Assembly: GCA_041394405.1 (NCBI GenBank)
Contig: JAWKIF010000012.1
Coordinates: forward strand, 62,001-126,000
Reading direction: 5' to 3'
From: Microthrix sp041394405
GTDB lineage: Bacteria; Actinomycetota; Acidimicrobiia; Acidimicrobiales; Microtrichaceae
DNA: 64,000 bases
The position numbers and the translations under genes are program-made. Position 1 is the stretch's first letter. Each line of letters starts with the position of its first letter. This document shows positions 17,109 through 24,532 of this stretch, one piece after another. The notes below the pieces were generated by a model that was given only the letters and a program-made list of their open reading frames with translations, was not told the origin of the DNA and did no database searches.

Positions 17109-18107
17109 ATGGATGACTGCGACCGAGAGCTCCTGGACATCGCCTACCGCCAGCTGGGGCTGGTCACACGTGAGCAGGTGGAAAAGGTCGGCCTGAATAC
17201 CGAGGCCTGGTTGCATCGGCGTCGGCGCGAACACTGGCGCCCGGTGACCGGTGAGGTCTGGATCCGCAGCGGGGCTCCGACCAGCGAACACACCCTGGCG
17301 CTTGCTGCCGTCCTCCACTACGGCTCGGGGGCGGCGATCAGCCATCACAGCGCTGCTGCGTTGTGGGGCGTGCCGGGCTTCCGCCTCGCTCCGATCCACG
17401 TCGCCGTCCCCCGGCCGCGCTACGGCGGGCATGGGTCGACCGTTGTTTCCGACCCTTCGGCGGACCGGCGCGATCGCCGGAATCGCCCCACCCGGGTGAT
17501 CGTGCATCGACCGAGAGCTTGGCCGCCGCGACCCGTCGGCGTGCTCGACGGGATTCCGGTAGTCCGGCCGGCACTGCTGGTGCTCCAGCTCGCGCCTTGG
17601 GTGGCGCCGCAGCGCCTCCAGCGGGTTCTGGACAACCTCTGGTCTCGCCGCCTGGTCTCGGGCAGCTCGATCGCAACCGAGCTGGAACCGGTCATGTGCC
17701 GAGGCCGCGCGGGTGTGACAGCGCTCCGGGAGCTGCTCGACCGGTGCGGCCCGGACTACGTGCCGCCGGCCAGCAACCTGGAACGCAGGTTGATCGACCT
17801 CGTGGAGCAGGCTGGGCTGCCGCCGCTTCTGCGCCAGGTGAACCTCGGCGACCACCGGCGATGGTGCGGTCGCGTGGACCTGTTCTGGCCGCAGTGGCTC
17901 ATCATCGTTGAAGTCGACTCCGACCGCTACCACCTGGCGCTGAGCGACCGCGACGCCGACGCGGAGCGTCAGGCCGCGCTGGAGGCGGCGGGCTTCCGGG
18001 TGGTCAGGGTGACCGAATTCGAGCTGTGGCACCGACGTGACGTGGTGATCGAGCGACTCCGCGAGGCCATCCGGGCGGCACGACGTCCGGCCATGGGCGC
18101 CCGCTGA
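17109..18107 (+). CDS. AbiEi-like N-terminal domain plus DUF559 (Vsr-like fold) protein
   Basis: This 332-aa protein has an N-terminal winged-helix region of the AbiEi antitoxin kind (IAYRQLGLVTREQVEKVGL, then VWIRSGAPTSEHTLALAAVL and AISHHSAAALWGVPG). The C-terminal domain resembles DUF559 of the Vsr/PD-(D/E)XK fold (SNLERRLIDLVEQAGLP, CGRVDLFWPQWLIIVEVDS, then QAALEAAGFRVVRVTEFEL). Asp in GRVDLFW and Glu/Asp in IVEVDS fit a nuclease centre. Such proteins are common in actinobacteria, with no proven role. There is no AbiEii toxin gene beside it. It stands alone inside inverted repeats. It starts at ATG 17109. Confidence 0.75.
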   Translation: MDDCDRELLDIAYRQLGLVTREQVEKVGLNTEAWLHRRRREHWRPVTGEVWIRSGAPTSEHTLALAAVLHYGSGAAISHHSAAALWGVPGFRLAPIHVAVPRPRYGGHGSTVVSDPSADRRDRRNRPTRVIVHRPRAWPPRPVGVLDGIPVVRPALLVLQLAPWVAPQRLQRVLDNLWSRRLVSGSSIATELEPVMCRGRAGVTALRELLDRCGPDYVPPASNLERRLIDLVEQAGLPPLLRQVNLGDHRRWCGRVDLFWPQWLIIVEVDSDRYHLALSDRDADAERQAALEAAGFRVVRVTEFELWHRRDVVIERLREAIRAARRPAMGAR

Positions 18108-18111
18108 CCCC

Positions 18112-18160
18112 GAAGTGGGGACCCAGACCCGGGTCGGAGCGCCGGCAGGAGTCCCCACCA
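18112..18160. repeat. Hairpin repeat, right inner copy (degenerate)
   Basis: GTGGGGAC (18115-18122) faces GTCCCCAC (18151-18158). This is the same family as the outer repeats but with mismatched ends (GAAGTGGGG, CCCCACCATG). Confidence 0.75.
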
Positions 18161-18173
18161 TGGCTGGTGCCGG

Positions 18174-18226
18174 GTAGTGGGGACCCAAGCGAGGGCCGGA
18201 GGCCCAGCGCGAGTCCCCACTACGGG
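18174..18226. repeat. Hairpin repeat, right outer copy
   Basis: GTAGTGGGGAC (18174-18184) faces GTCCCCACTAC (18213-18223), an 11-bp stem, with an inner GGGCC-GGA-GGCCC pair in the loop. The right arm is the outer inverted end of the segment. Confidence 0.88.
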
Positions 18227-18273
18227 CCGTGGTGGGGCGGTCGGGCGTTTGGCTGGGGCCCTGGGGCTCAGGG

Positions 18274-19608
18274 CTACGCCTTGTCGGCCACCTGGCGGGC
18301 GGCGATGGAGATGGGGTCCCACACCGGCGAGAACGGCGGGGCGTAGCTGAGATCGACGTCCGCAAGCTCGGCGGCCGACATCTCGTTCCACAGCGCGGTC
18401 GCGGCGGTGTCGATGCGCTTGGCGGCCCCGGCGCCGCCCACGATGAAACAGCCCAGCAACCGGCCGGTGCCCCGCTCAGCCACCATGTTCACCCGCACCT
18501 GCTGGGCCGTCGGGTAGTAGTGCGCCGCCGTGGACGACGCGACGGTGGTGGTGACGGCGTCGAATCCGGCTGCCTCGGCCTCCCGCAGGTTCAGCCCAGA
18601 CATGCCGATCTCAAGCCCGCACAGCTTGAGGATGGCGGTGCCAAGAATCCCGGGGAAGCGAGCGTCGCCGCCGCCGAGGTTGGTGCCCGCCACCCGCCCC
18701 TGGCGGTTGGCGGTCGTGCCCAGCGGCACGTAGGCCAGCTCGCCGGAGATGCGGTGGTGGGCAAGGCAGCAGTCGCCGGCGGAGTAGACGCCCTCGGCGC
18801 TGGTGCGCTGGCGGTCGTCGGTGACGATGCCGCCAACCGCCCCGAGCTCCAGACCGGCCTCCCTGGCCAGCGCCGTGTTCGGTCGCACCCCCAGGCCCAA
18901 CACCACCAGTTCCGCCGGATACTCACCCGCCTCGGTGACGACCCGGTCGGCCTCGATGGCCTGCACTGCAGCGCCGGTCTCCAGCTGCACGCCGATGCCC
19001 TCGATGCCCGCTCCGAGATCGCCGGCGAGGTCGGCCGGCAGCCGCAGAATGGCGTGCTCGCCGGCCTCCAGCATCACCACGTTGGCGCCTCGGTTGGCGA
19101 ACGCCTCGGCCAGCTCGACGCCGATATAGCCGGCGCCGATGAGGGCCACGTTGGCACCCTTCGATTGCTCGGCTCTCGCCAACAGGGCCGGAACGTCGTC
19201 GAGGTGCTGCACGCCATGCACGTGGGTCGAGTCGATTCCCTCGATGGGCGGACGCAACGGAGTGGCGCCGGTTCCCAGCATGAGTCGGTCGTAGCCCTCC
19301 CACCGTTCGGAATCGGTCTCAACGTCCCGCACCCGCACGCGGCCACCGTCCAGGTCCAGCTCGACCACCTCGGTTCCGACGTGCACTTCCAGGCCGTGGC
19401 GCCGGTGTTCCTCGGGGTTGCGGGCGACCAGTTCGTCCACGTTCTCGATGTCGCCGCCCAACACGTAGGGGATGCCGCACGCGGCGTAGCTGGTGTGTTG
19501 ACCCCGTTCGAAGGCCACCACCTCCAACGAGGGGTCGAGGCGTTTGGCACGCGAGGCGGCCGACATTCCGGCCGCATCACCGCCAACAACGAGGAGACGA
19601 TCGCTCAC
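18274..19608 (-). CDS. FAD-dependent NAD(P)-disulfide oxidoreductase, CoA-disulfide reductase-like
   Basis: This 444-aa flavoprotein has an N-terminal FAD motif (LLVVGGDAAGMSAASRAKRL), the single redox Cys in SYAACGIPYVLGG (about residue 44) typical of CoA-disulfide reductase and NADH oxidase, an NAD-binding motif (VALIGAGYIGVELAEAF), and the second FAD motif GVYSAGDCC. The C-terminal dimerisation domain has YYPTAQQVRVNM. It probably reduces CoA disulfide or acts as an NADH oxidase/peroxidase. It starts 4 nt inside the deoC stop, so the two are translationally coupled. Confidence 0.85.
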   Translation of the reverse strand: MSDRLLVVGGDAAGMSAASRAKRLDPSLEVVAFERGQHTSYAACGIPYVLGGDIENVDELVARNPEEHRRHGLEVHVGTEVVELDLDGGRVRVRDVETDSERWEGYDRLMLGTGATPLRPPIEGIDSTHVHGVQHLDDVPALLARAEQSKGANVALIGAGYIGVELAEAFANRGANVVMLEAGEHAILRLPADLAGDLGAGIEGIGVQLETGAAVQAIEADRVVTEAGEYPAELVVLGLGVRPNTALAREAGLELGAVGGIVTDDRQRTSAEGVYSAGDCCLAHHRISGELAYVPLGTTANRQGRVAGTNLGGGDARFPGILGTAILKLCGLEIGMSGLNLREAEAAGFDAVTTTVASSTAAHYYPTAQQVRVNMVAERGTGRLLGCFIVGGAGAAKRIDTAATALWNEMSAAELADVDLSYAPPFSPVWDPISIAARQVADKA

Positions 19609-20330
19609 GGTTGCACTCCTTGGTTCTCAGGTAGGCCGTCCAGGATGGCGCGGGTGCCAGACGCTCCAATGCGCGTGGCGCCTGCCGCCACCATGCCAAG
19701 CGCATCAGCGGCGGTGCGAATGCCCCCGGATGCCTTCACCCCCACCGCATCGCCCCGACCGCCGCGCAACCCGTCGACCGCCGTGGCCAGGGCTGCGACG
19801 GCCTCGAGGGTGGCCCCACCGGCAGGATGAAAGCCGGTTGAGGTCTTCACCAGGTCCGCCCCTTCGCCAACCACCACCCGACACGCCATGTCCAACGCGT
19901 CGGGCCGCTGGGCCGCCGTCTCCAAGATCACCTTGAGCATCACTTGCGGGCCGATGGCCCGTCGCAGGGCAGCGGCCTCGCCGGCCAACAAGGACCAATC
20001 GCGCTCGGCGATGGCCGCCAGGTTGGCCACCACGTCCACCTCGACGGCGCCCTCGGCAACCGCAGCCGCGGCCTCTGCCGCCTTGAGGTCGGCGCGGTGG
20101 GCGCCCGACGGAAAACCGCACACCGACGCCAGCGACGGCGTCGGGCCGGTCGTGGCGCCGAGCAGTTCGGCCACCAGGCCCACCCTGCTGGGCGACACGC
20201 ACAGCGCGCCGACGCCAAGCGCGAGCCCTTCCGACACCAGCGACTCCACCTCAGCCTCCGAGGCCGTGGGAGCCAAGAGCGTGTGGTCGATCATGGCCGC
20301 CAAGGCAGTGCGGCTCACGGCGTCGGGCAC
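19605..20330 (-). CDS. deoC: Deoxyribose-phosphate aldolase
   Basis: This 241-aa TIM-barrel aldolase splits 2-deoxyribose 5-phosphate into glyceraldehyde 3-phosphate and acetaldehyde in deoxynucleoside catabolism. Landmarks are the N-terminal MIDHTLLAP, EVDVVANL, the Schiff-base Lys in ADLVKTSTGFHPAGG, and VGVKASGGIRTAADA. Length is normal. It follows trpF by 4 nt and overlaps the next gene, giving trpF-deoC-CoADR as one minus-strand operon. Confidence 0.94.
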   Translation of the reverse strand: MPDAVSRTALAAMIDHTLLAPTASEAEVESLVSEGLALGVGALCVSPSRVGLVAELLGATTGPTPSLASVCGFPSGAHRADLKAAEAAAAVAEGAVEVDVVANLAAIAERDWSLLAGEAAALRRAIGPQVMLKVILETAAQRPDALDMACRVVVGEGADLVKTSTGFHPAGGATLEAVAALATAVDGLRGGRGDAVGVKASGGIRTAADALGMVAAGATRIGASGTRAILDGLPENQGVQP

Positions 20331-20334
20331 CGGT

Positions 20335-20988
20335 TCAGTCCTCGTTCCAGTCGAAGGGACCCGGTCCCTCCGCCCGACGCTCGGGGTCGTCGGCCTCCCG
20401 GGCGGCGTGGATGAATGCCCGCACCAATCGGGGATCCTTCACACCGGGTCGGCTCTCAACGCCGGTGGAGACGTCCACGCCCCAGGGTCGGACGATCGAC
20501 ACACCGTCGGCCACGTTGTCCGGGGTCAGGCCGCCGGCCAGGATCACCCGTCGGTTGCTGGGCATGCCCTCGGTGAGCGACCAGTCGAAGACCTCGCCGG
20601 AGCCGGGCGAGTGACCGTCGAGCAGCAGCGCATCGGCCGAGAACCGGTCGAAGTGGGCCAACGCCGACGACCCTGCCGTCATCGCCACGATCAGCACCGG
20701 GACGTGAGGCCGGATGCGATCGGCCATCTCCGGGGTCTCGTGCCCGTGCAGCTGCACGCCGCGGCACCCGGCTCGCAGCGCAACATCCAGCACCCGGTTG
20801 GGCGCCTGGTCGCGAAACACCCCGATGGGCAGCACATCGGGTGGAAGCCGCTTGATGATGTCGGCTGCGGCGCCGGCCGACATCTGGCGTGAGGACGGGG
20901 CAAACACGAAACCCAGGGCGTCGGCGCCGAGGGCGGTGGCCATGAGGGCATCCTCCTCGCTGGTGATGCCACAGATCTTCACGAACAC
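20335..20988 (-). CDS. trpF: Phosphoribosylanthranilate isomerase
   Basis: This 217-aa (beta/alpha)8 enzyme of tryptophan synthesis has the catalytic Cys in VKICGITSEEDA and the catalytic Asp in GVDVSTGVESRPGVKD. Many actinobacteria lack TrpF and use bifunctional PriA (HisA/TrpF); a dedicated TrpF here means that HisA, not seen in the window, need not be bifunctional. GTG 20988 is 6 nt after TAGCGT, the leaderless layout. The C-terminus carries a charged tail (ERRAEGPGPFDWNED). Confidence 0.95.
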   Translation of the reverse strand: MFVKICGITSEEDALMATALGADALGFVFAPSSRQMSAGAAADIIKRLPPDVLPIGVFRDQAPNRVLDVALRAGCRGVQLHGHETPEMADRIRPHVPVLIVAMTAGSSALAHFDRFSADALLLDGHSPGSGEVFDWSLTEGMPSNRRVILAGGLTPDNVADGVSIVRPWGVDVSTGVESRPGVKDPRLVRAFIHAAREADDPERRAEGPGPFDWNED

Positions 20989-20994
20989 CCACCC

Positions 20995-21000
20995 ACGCTA
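20995..21000 (-). promoter_or_regulatory. -10 box of trpF (leaderless start)
   Basis: TAGCGT on the minus strand ends 6 nt before GTG 20988. Confidence 0.5.
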
Positions 21001-21142
21001 CCGCCGGTCCGACGCCGGGCCGGGGCATTTGCGGGCGGACACGTTGGCCGCGCTCATCCGCGGCCCTGCAGGGGCGAGGTGCCCCGCCAGGGCCGCCTCG
21101 CGTCACCCGGGTGATGGCTACTGGGCTCCGGGCCTGCCTCGG

Positions 21143-21148
21143 TACCAT
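21143..21148 (+). promoter_or_regulatory. -10 box of the J-domain gene (leaderless start)
   Basis: TACCAT ends 6 nt before GTG 21155, with no Shine-Dalgarno. Confidence 0.5.
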
Positions 21149-21154
21149 CGAGTT

Positions 21155-21700
21155 GTGACGCTCTATGAGGTGATCGGCGCCCGGACAGGCGATGACGCTC
21201 CTGCGATGCGTCGGGCCTACCTGGCCGAGGTGCGACTCGCCCACCCCGATGTGGGCCCACCCGACGAGCGGCAGGCACGGGAGGCCCGCATGCGCGAGCT
21301 GAACGCCGCCTGGGCCGTCCTGTCGGACGATCGGCGCAGGCGCGACTACGACGCCAGCCTGGCCGACGCTCGCCACGGCACGTTCGCCGCCGGCCGCAGC
21401 GGCGCCGCAACGGCGACGCCGCCCGAACGACCGTTTCGCCCGCTGCACCCCGACAACGACGACACGGGCTGGCGGGAGGAGTCCGACACGCCGGTGCCCG
21501 GCACCCGGGTTCATCCGGCGCTGCAGCTGCTGCCGATGGCGTTGGGGGCCCTCGGGCTCTGCACCTTCGTGTCCAGCTTCATGTTCCACAACGACCGACT
21601 GGTGGGCCTGGCGGTGGTCTTTGGCTTCTTGGCGGGCATCGCCTTCCTGTTGGTGCCGCTGGTGGCCATGCTTGCCGGCGCACGGGCCGAACGCCGCTGA
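21155..21700 (+). CDS. J-domain membrane protein
   Basis: This 181-aa protein begins with a J domain (TLYEVIGARTGDDAPAMRRA, the HPD tripeptide in RLAHPDVGPP, then LNAAWAVLSDDRRRRDYD). After a polar linker (residues about 70-115) come two hydrophobic helices (LLPMALGALGLCTFVSSFMF and LVGLAVVFGFLAGIAFLLV). It probably brings DnaK to the membrane surface; clients are unknown. The GTG start follows the leaderless pattern. It diverges from trpF and lies just upstream of trpC. Confidence 0.85.
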   Translation: MTLYEVIGARTGDDAPAMRRAYLAEVRLAHPDVGPPDERQAREARMRELNAAWAVLSDDRRRRDYDASLADARHGTFAAGRSGAATATPPERPFRPLHPDNDDTGWREESDTPVPGTRVHPALQLLPMALGALGLCTFVSSFMFHNDRLVGLAVVFGFLAGIAFLLVPLVAMLAGARAERR

Positions 21701-21712
21701 GTACCGGCCCGA

Positions 21713-21718
21713 TACCGT
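21713..21718 (+). promoter_or_regulatory. Possible -10 box of trpC
   Basis: TACCGT about 37 nt before the trpC ATG; the implied leader is about 30 nt and contains AGGA. No clear -35. Confidence 0.35.
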
Positions 21719-21754
21719 CAGCCGCTGCCACCCCGACGACAGGACGCCCCTCCC

Positions 21755-22549
21755 ATGGCCACCTACCTCGATGCCATCCTCGCCGCCCACCGCACGGCGG
21801 CCGCGACCGACCGGCGTCCCCTCGACCGGCTGATCGACGAGGCGGCGGCCTGCCCACCCGCGGTGCCCGCAGCAGCCGCCCTGACGGCGGGCCCCCTGCT
21901 CGCCGTCATCGCCGAGGTCAAGCGGGCCAGTCCATCCAAGGGGGCGTTGGCGCCCGACCTCGACGCCACCGACCTGGCCCGCACGTATGGGTCCGCCGGC
22001 GCCTCGATGGTGTCGGTGTTGACCGACGAGCAGTTCTTCTCGGGTTCACCTGCCGACCTGGCCGCCGCCCGCCGGGGATTTGCCGGGCCGCTGTTGCGCA
22101 AGGACTTCACGGTGTCGGCTGCTGACGTGTGCGACGCCCGCCTGATGGGTGCCGACGTGGTGCTGCTGATCGCAGCCGCGCTGGACGACGCCGAGCTGGC
22201 CGACTTCGCCCAGTTGGCCCGCCAGGTTGGCCTGGCTGCCCTGGTCGAGGCCCATGACGAGGCCGAGGTGGCCCGAGCCGTGGAGGTGGCCGACGCCGAG
22301 TTGGTCGGCGTCAACCAGCGCGACCTGGTGACCTTCCAGGTGGACACGGATCGCGCCGTCCGGGTGGCGGCCGAGATCCCCGACGGGGTGGTGGCGGTCG
22401 CCGAGTCGGGCGTGCGCGGACCCGCCGATGCCCGGCGGCTGGCCGACGCCGGGTACCACGCCGTGCTGGTGGGCGAACACCTGGTGACGGCGGCCGACCC
22501 GGCTGCGGCGCTGGCCGAGCTCGCCGTACCCCGGGCCCCGGTCCCTTGA
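21755..22549 (+). CDS. trpC: Indole-3-glycerol-phosphate synthase
   Basis: This 264-aa TIM barrel carries out ring closure and decarboxylation in tryptophan synthesis. It has AVIAEVKRASPSKGAL (catalytic Glu and Lys), SVLTDEQFFSGS, LLRKDFTVS (catalytic Lys), DVVLLIAAAL, LVEAHDEAE, VGVNQRDLVTF and VAVAESGVRG. It is complete. Trp genes are scattered in this window: trpF is 0.8 kb away on the other strand and trpE 13 kb away. It converges on the TetR gene. Confidence 0.96.
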   Translation: MATYLDAILAAHRTAAATDRRPLDRLIDEAAACPPAVPAAAALTAGPLLAVIAEVKRASPSKGALAPDLDATDLARTYGSAGASMVSVLTDEQFFSGSPADLAAARRGFAGPLLRKDFTVSAADVCDARLMGADVVLLIAAALDDAELADFAQLARQVGLAALVEAHDEAEVARAVEVADAELVGVNQRDLVTFQVDTDRAVRVAAEIPDGVVAVAESGVRGPADARRLADAGYHAVLVGEHLVTAADPAAALAELAVPRAPVP

Positions 22550-22600
22550 CCACCCGACCGACCGGGTCGCCGCCTTCGCCGGGCGCCGCGCCGGCACGGC

Positions 22601-23197
22601 TCAGGCCAGGACCACCGCCGTGCACATGCGCACCAAGAGGTCGACAAACGCGTCGTGGCCCAGCTCCATGGGCTCGCCCGCCTCGATGCGCCGGGCCCGA
22701 TCGGCCGTGGTTCCGGTGAGCATCACGATCATGCCCACCAGACGCTCACGATCGCGGGGGCCGACCGCAGCTCCCGCACCCGCAGCCTCCAGCTCATCGA
22801 GGATGCGCGTGAGGTTGCTGCTGGTGGTGGCATCGGATTCGGTTCTCCAGGCGGCGAATCGACCTCGAAGCTGGTCGACGATCTGCACGTAGGCGCGCCC
22901 CTCGGGGCTGAGCAACGACTCCGCCCACGGGTCCACCAGGCACCTCACCAGCTGGGCCACCGACGGGGTGGCGCCCAGGGCGTCGCGGTGTCGGCCCCGC
23001 GCCTCGTCGATGGGCCCGCCGCGCCGGGCCAGCAACCCTCGGACCAGCCCGTCGCGGGAACCGAAGTGGTAGCTGACCGCGGATGCGTTCCGCTGTCCGG
23101 CCGCCTCGGTCAGCTCCCGGGTGGTCACCCCATCGATCCCCTGGCGCGCGAACAGCCGCTCGGCCTCGTCCAGCAACCGGTCGGGCGTACCCGGCAT
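22601..23197 (-). CDS. TetR-family transcriptional regulator
   Basis: This 198-aa protein has an N-terminal TetR helix-turn-helix (LLDEAERLFARQGIDGVTTREL, then AAGQRNASAVSYHFGSRDGLV, residues about 5-50) and a ligand/dimer domain of TetR length. The start ATG 23197 is chosen because the domain begins there. It lies 14 nt downstream of the luciferase-like gene on the same strand. A palindromic operator-like site sits at that gene's promoter, which suggests, without proof, that this protein controls the pair. Confidence 0.87.
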   Translation of the reverse strand: MPGTPDRLLDEAERLFARQGIDGVTTRELTEAAGQRNASAVSYHFGSRDGLVRGLLARRGGPIDEARGRHRDALGATPSVAQLVRCLVDPWAESLLSPEGRAYVQIVDQLRGRFAAWRTESDATTSSNLTRILDELEAAGAGAAVGPRDRERLVGMIVMLTGTTADRARRIEAGEPMELGHDAFVDLLVRMCTAVVLA

Positions 23198-23211
23198 GGG
23201 CACCTCCAGCG

Positions 23212-24423
23212 TCAGCTCCCGAGGGGGAGCAGTGCGTTGGTGGGGATGACCTCGGGCCCCTTGAAGTCCTCCGGGAACGGCTGGGAGAACTCCGGATACT
23301 TGCGCTTGGCCGTGGCCCGCATCTTGGAGGTGCGGTGCTCGGGGTCCTTGTCGAACTCCGGAATCACGTGCGTGCCGAACAGCTCGATCATCTCCAACAC
23401 CTCCTCGTGCTCGAAGCCTTCGTTCGGGATGCCGAACACCAGTTGATCGCAGCCGACCTCCTGGTACTTCGCGATCTGGTCCAGCACCTGCTCGGGGCTG
23501 CCGCACAGCAGGTACCCGGCCTCGATGGCGAAGTCCAGCTCCTCCTCGGTGCGGATCGAGCGGGGTGTGCCCGGCCACTTCACCGCGCCCGGCTGGGGCG
23601 GCATCGTGGAGTGGTACATGTTGACCATCGTGTTGAGGTAGCCCCGACCGGGCGACAGGGCGATCTCGCGTGCCCGCTTCCCATCGGCCACGCACACCAC
23701 AGCGTTGGTCATCATCACGTTGTCGTTGACGAACTCGCCCAACGGCTCGGTGCAGTCGGCGACGCCCTCCTTGTAGGCGTCGATGCGGCCCTTCAGGTTG
23801 AACACGGGCTCGAAGTTGAAGGCGATGGCCCCAATGCCGAGGTTGCCGGCCTTGGTGAAGGTGCCGGGGTTGCCGCAGCCCACCCAGATGGGGGGATGGC
23901 CGACGCCGTAGGGCTTGGGCAGGATGTTGTGGGGGCCGGGAACCCGGAAGAACTTGCCCTCAAAGGAGTAGTCGCGCTGCTCCCACATGCGGACGATCTC
24001 GTGGGCGGCCTCGTCCCACATCTCCTTGGTCTCGGAGGTGTGCAGGTCGAAGGTCTGCATCTCGTGCTCGCCTGCTCCACGGCCGGTGCCGAACTCGAAA
24101 CGTCCGCCGGTGACGTGGTCCAACATGGCCACCCGCTCGGCGTTCCGCTGCGGCTGGTTCACCTTGTAGGACAGGTTGATGATTGCCGAACCGAGGTGGA
24201 TGCGCTCGGTTTGGGCGGCGATATAGGGCACCACCACCTCGGGGGCGGACATATGGGAGTACTCGGTGAGCGCGTGGTGCTCACCGAACCAGGCGTACTT
24301 CCAGTTGTAGGAGTCCGCATGGATGGCGTACTGAAACTCCCGGGTGAGCATGGTGTGCTCGGATTCGGGGTCGTGCGCCGCCGGACCGGGCAGATAACCG
24401 TTGAGGAAGAGGCCGAATTCCAT
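23212..24423 (-). CDS. Luciferase-like (LLM) flavin/F420-dependent oxidoreductase
   Basis: This 403-aa TIM-barrel protein matches the bacterial-luciferase-like family: MEFGLFLNGYLPG at the start, YAWFGEHHALTEYS, AAQTERIHLGSAIINL, HVTGGRFEFGTGRGAGEHEM, PIWVGCGNPGTFTKAG, and YLLCGSPEQVLDQIAKYQEVG. Members use FMNH2 or F420 to oxidise aldehydes, alkanes, terpenes or steroids; the substrate is unknown. ATG 24423 has AGGAG 8 nt upstream; the frame is open but non-homologous beyond. A KstR-type palindrome lies in its promoter region. Confidence 0.87.
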   Translation of the reverse strand: MEFGLFLNGYLPGPAAHDPESEHTMLTREFQYAIHADSYNWKYAWFGEHHALTEYSHMSAPEVVVPYIAAQTERIHLGSAIINLSYKVNQPQRNAERVAMLDHVTGGRFEFGTGRGAGEHEMQTFDLHTSETKEMWDEAAHEIVRMWEQRDYSFEGKFFRVPGPHNILPKPYGVGHPPIWVGCGNPGTFTKAGNLGIGAIAFNFEPVFNLKGRIDAYKEGVADCTEPLGEFVNDNVMMTNAVVCVADGKRAREIALSPGRGYLNTMVNMYHSTMPPQPGAVKWPGTPRSIRTEEELDFAIEAGYLLCGSPEQVLDQIAKYQEVGCDQLVFGIPNEGFEHEEVLEMIELFGTHVIPEFDKDPEHRTSKMRATAKRKYPEFSQPFPEDFKGPEVIPTNALLPLGS

Positions 24424-24446
24424 GAGGTGCTCCTGAGGGTGAAAAG

Positions 24447-24460
24447 TAGAACGTGTTCTA
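24447..24460. promoter_or_regulatory. Perfect inverted repeat, KstR-type operator
   Basis: TAGAACGTGTTCTA: arms TAGAAC and GTTCTA around GT. It fits the TNNAACNNGTTNNA consensus of mycobacterial KstR, the TetR regulator of sterol catabolism. It lies 24-37 nt upstream of the luciferase-like ATG, where it would block transcription. Confidence 0.7.
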
Positions 24461-24512
24461 ATGTAAGCCATTAGACACGCGCCCCGCAACCTCCGCTCCC
24501 AGCCCCTCCCCC

Positions 24513-24531
24513 CCGCGCTCCCGGAGCGCGG
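24513..24531 (-). terminator. Hairpin at the end of the LOG gene
   Basis: CCGCGCTC (24513-24520), loop CCG, GAGCGCGG (24524-24531), directly after the LOG stop. No U-tract follows on the minus strand, so it is a GC-type terminator at best. Confidence 0.45.
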
Positions 24532-24532
24532 T

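Larger units (their letters stand above)
16916..18226. mobile_element. Candidate mobile cassette bounded by 15-bp inverted repeats
   Basis: The ends CCCGTAGTGGGGACT (16916-16930) and AGTCCCCACTACGGG (18212-18226) are perfect 15-bp inverted repeats. Between them lie further inverted copies and a single gene for an AbiEi/DUF559 protein. No target-site duplication was recognised and no known transposase is present, so mobility is inferred from architecture only. Confidence 0.4.
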
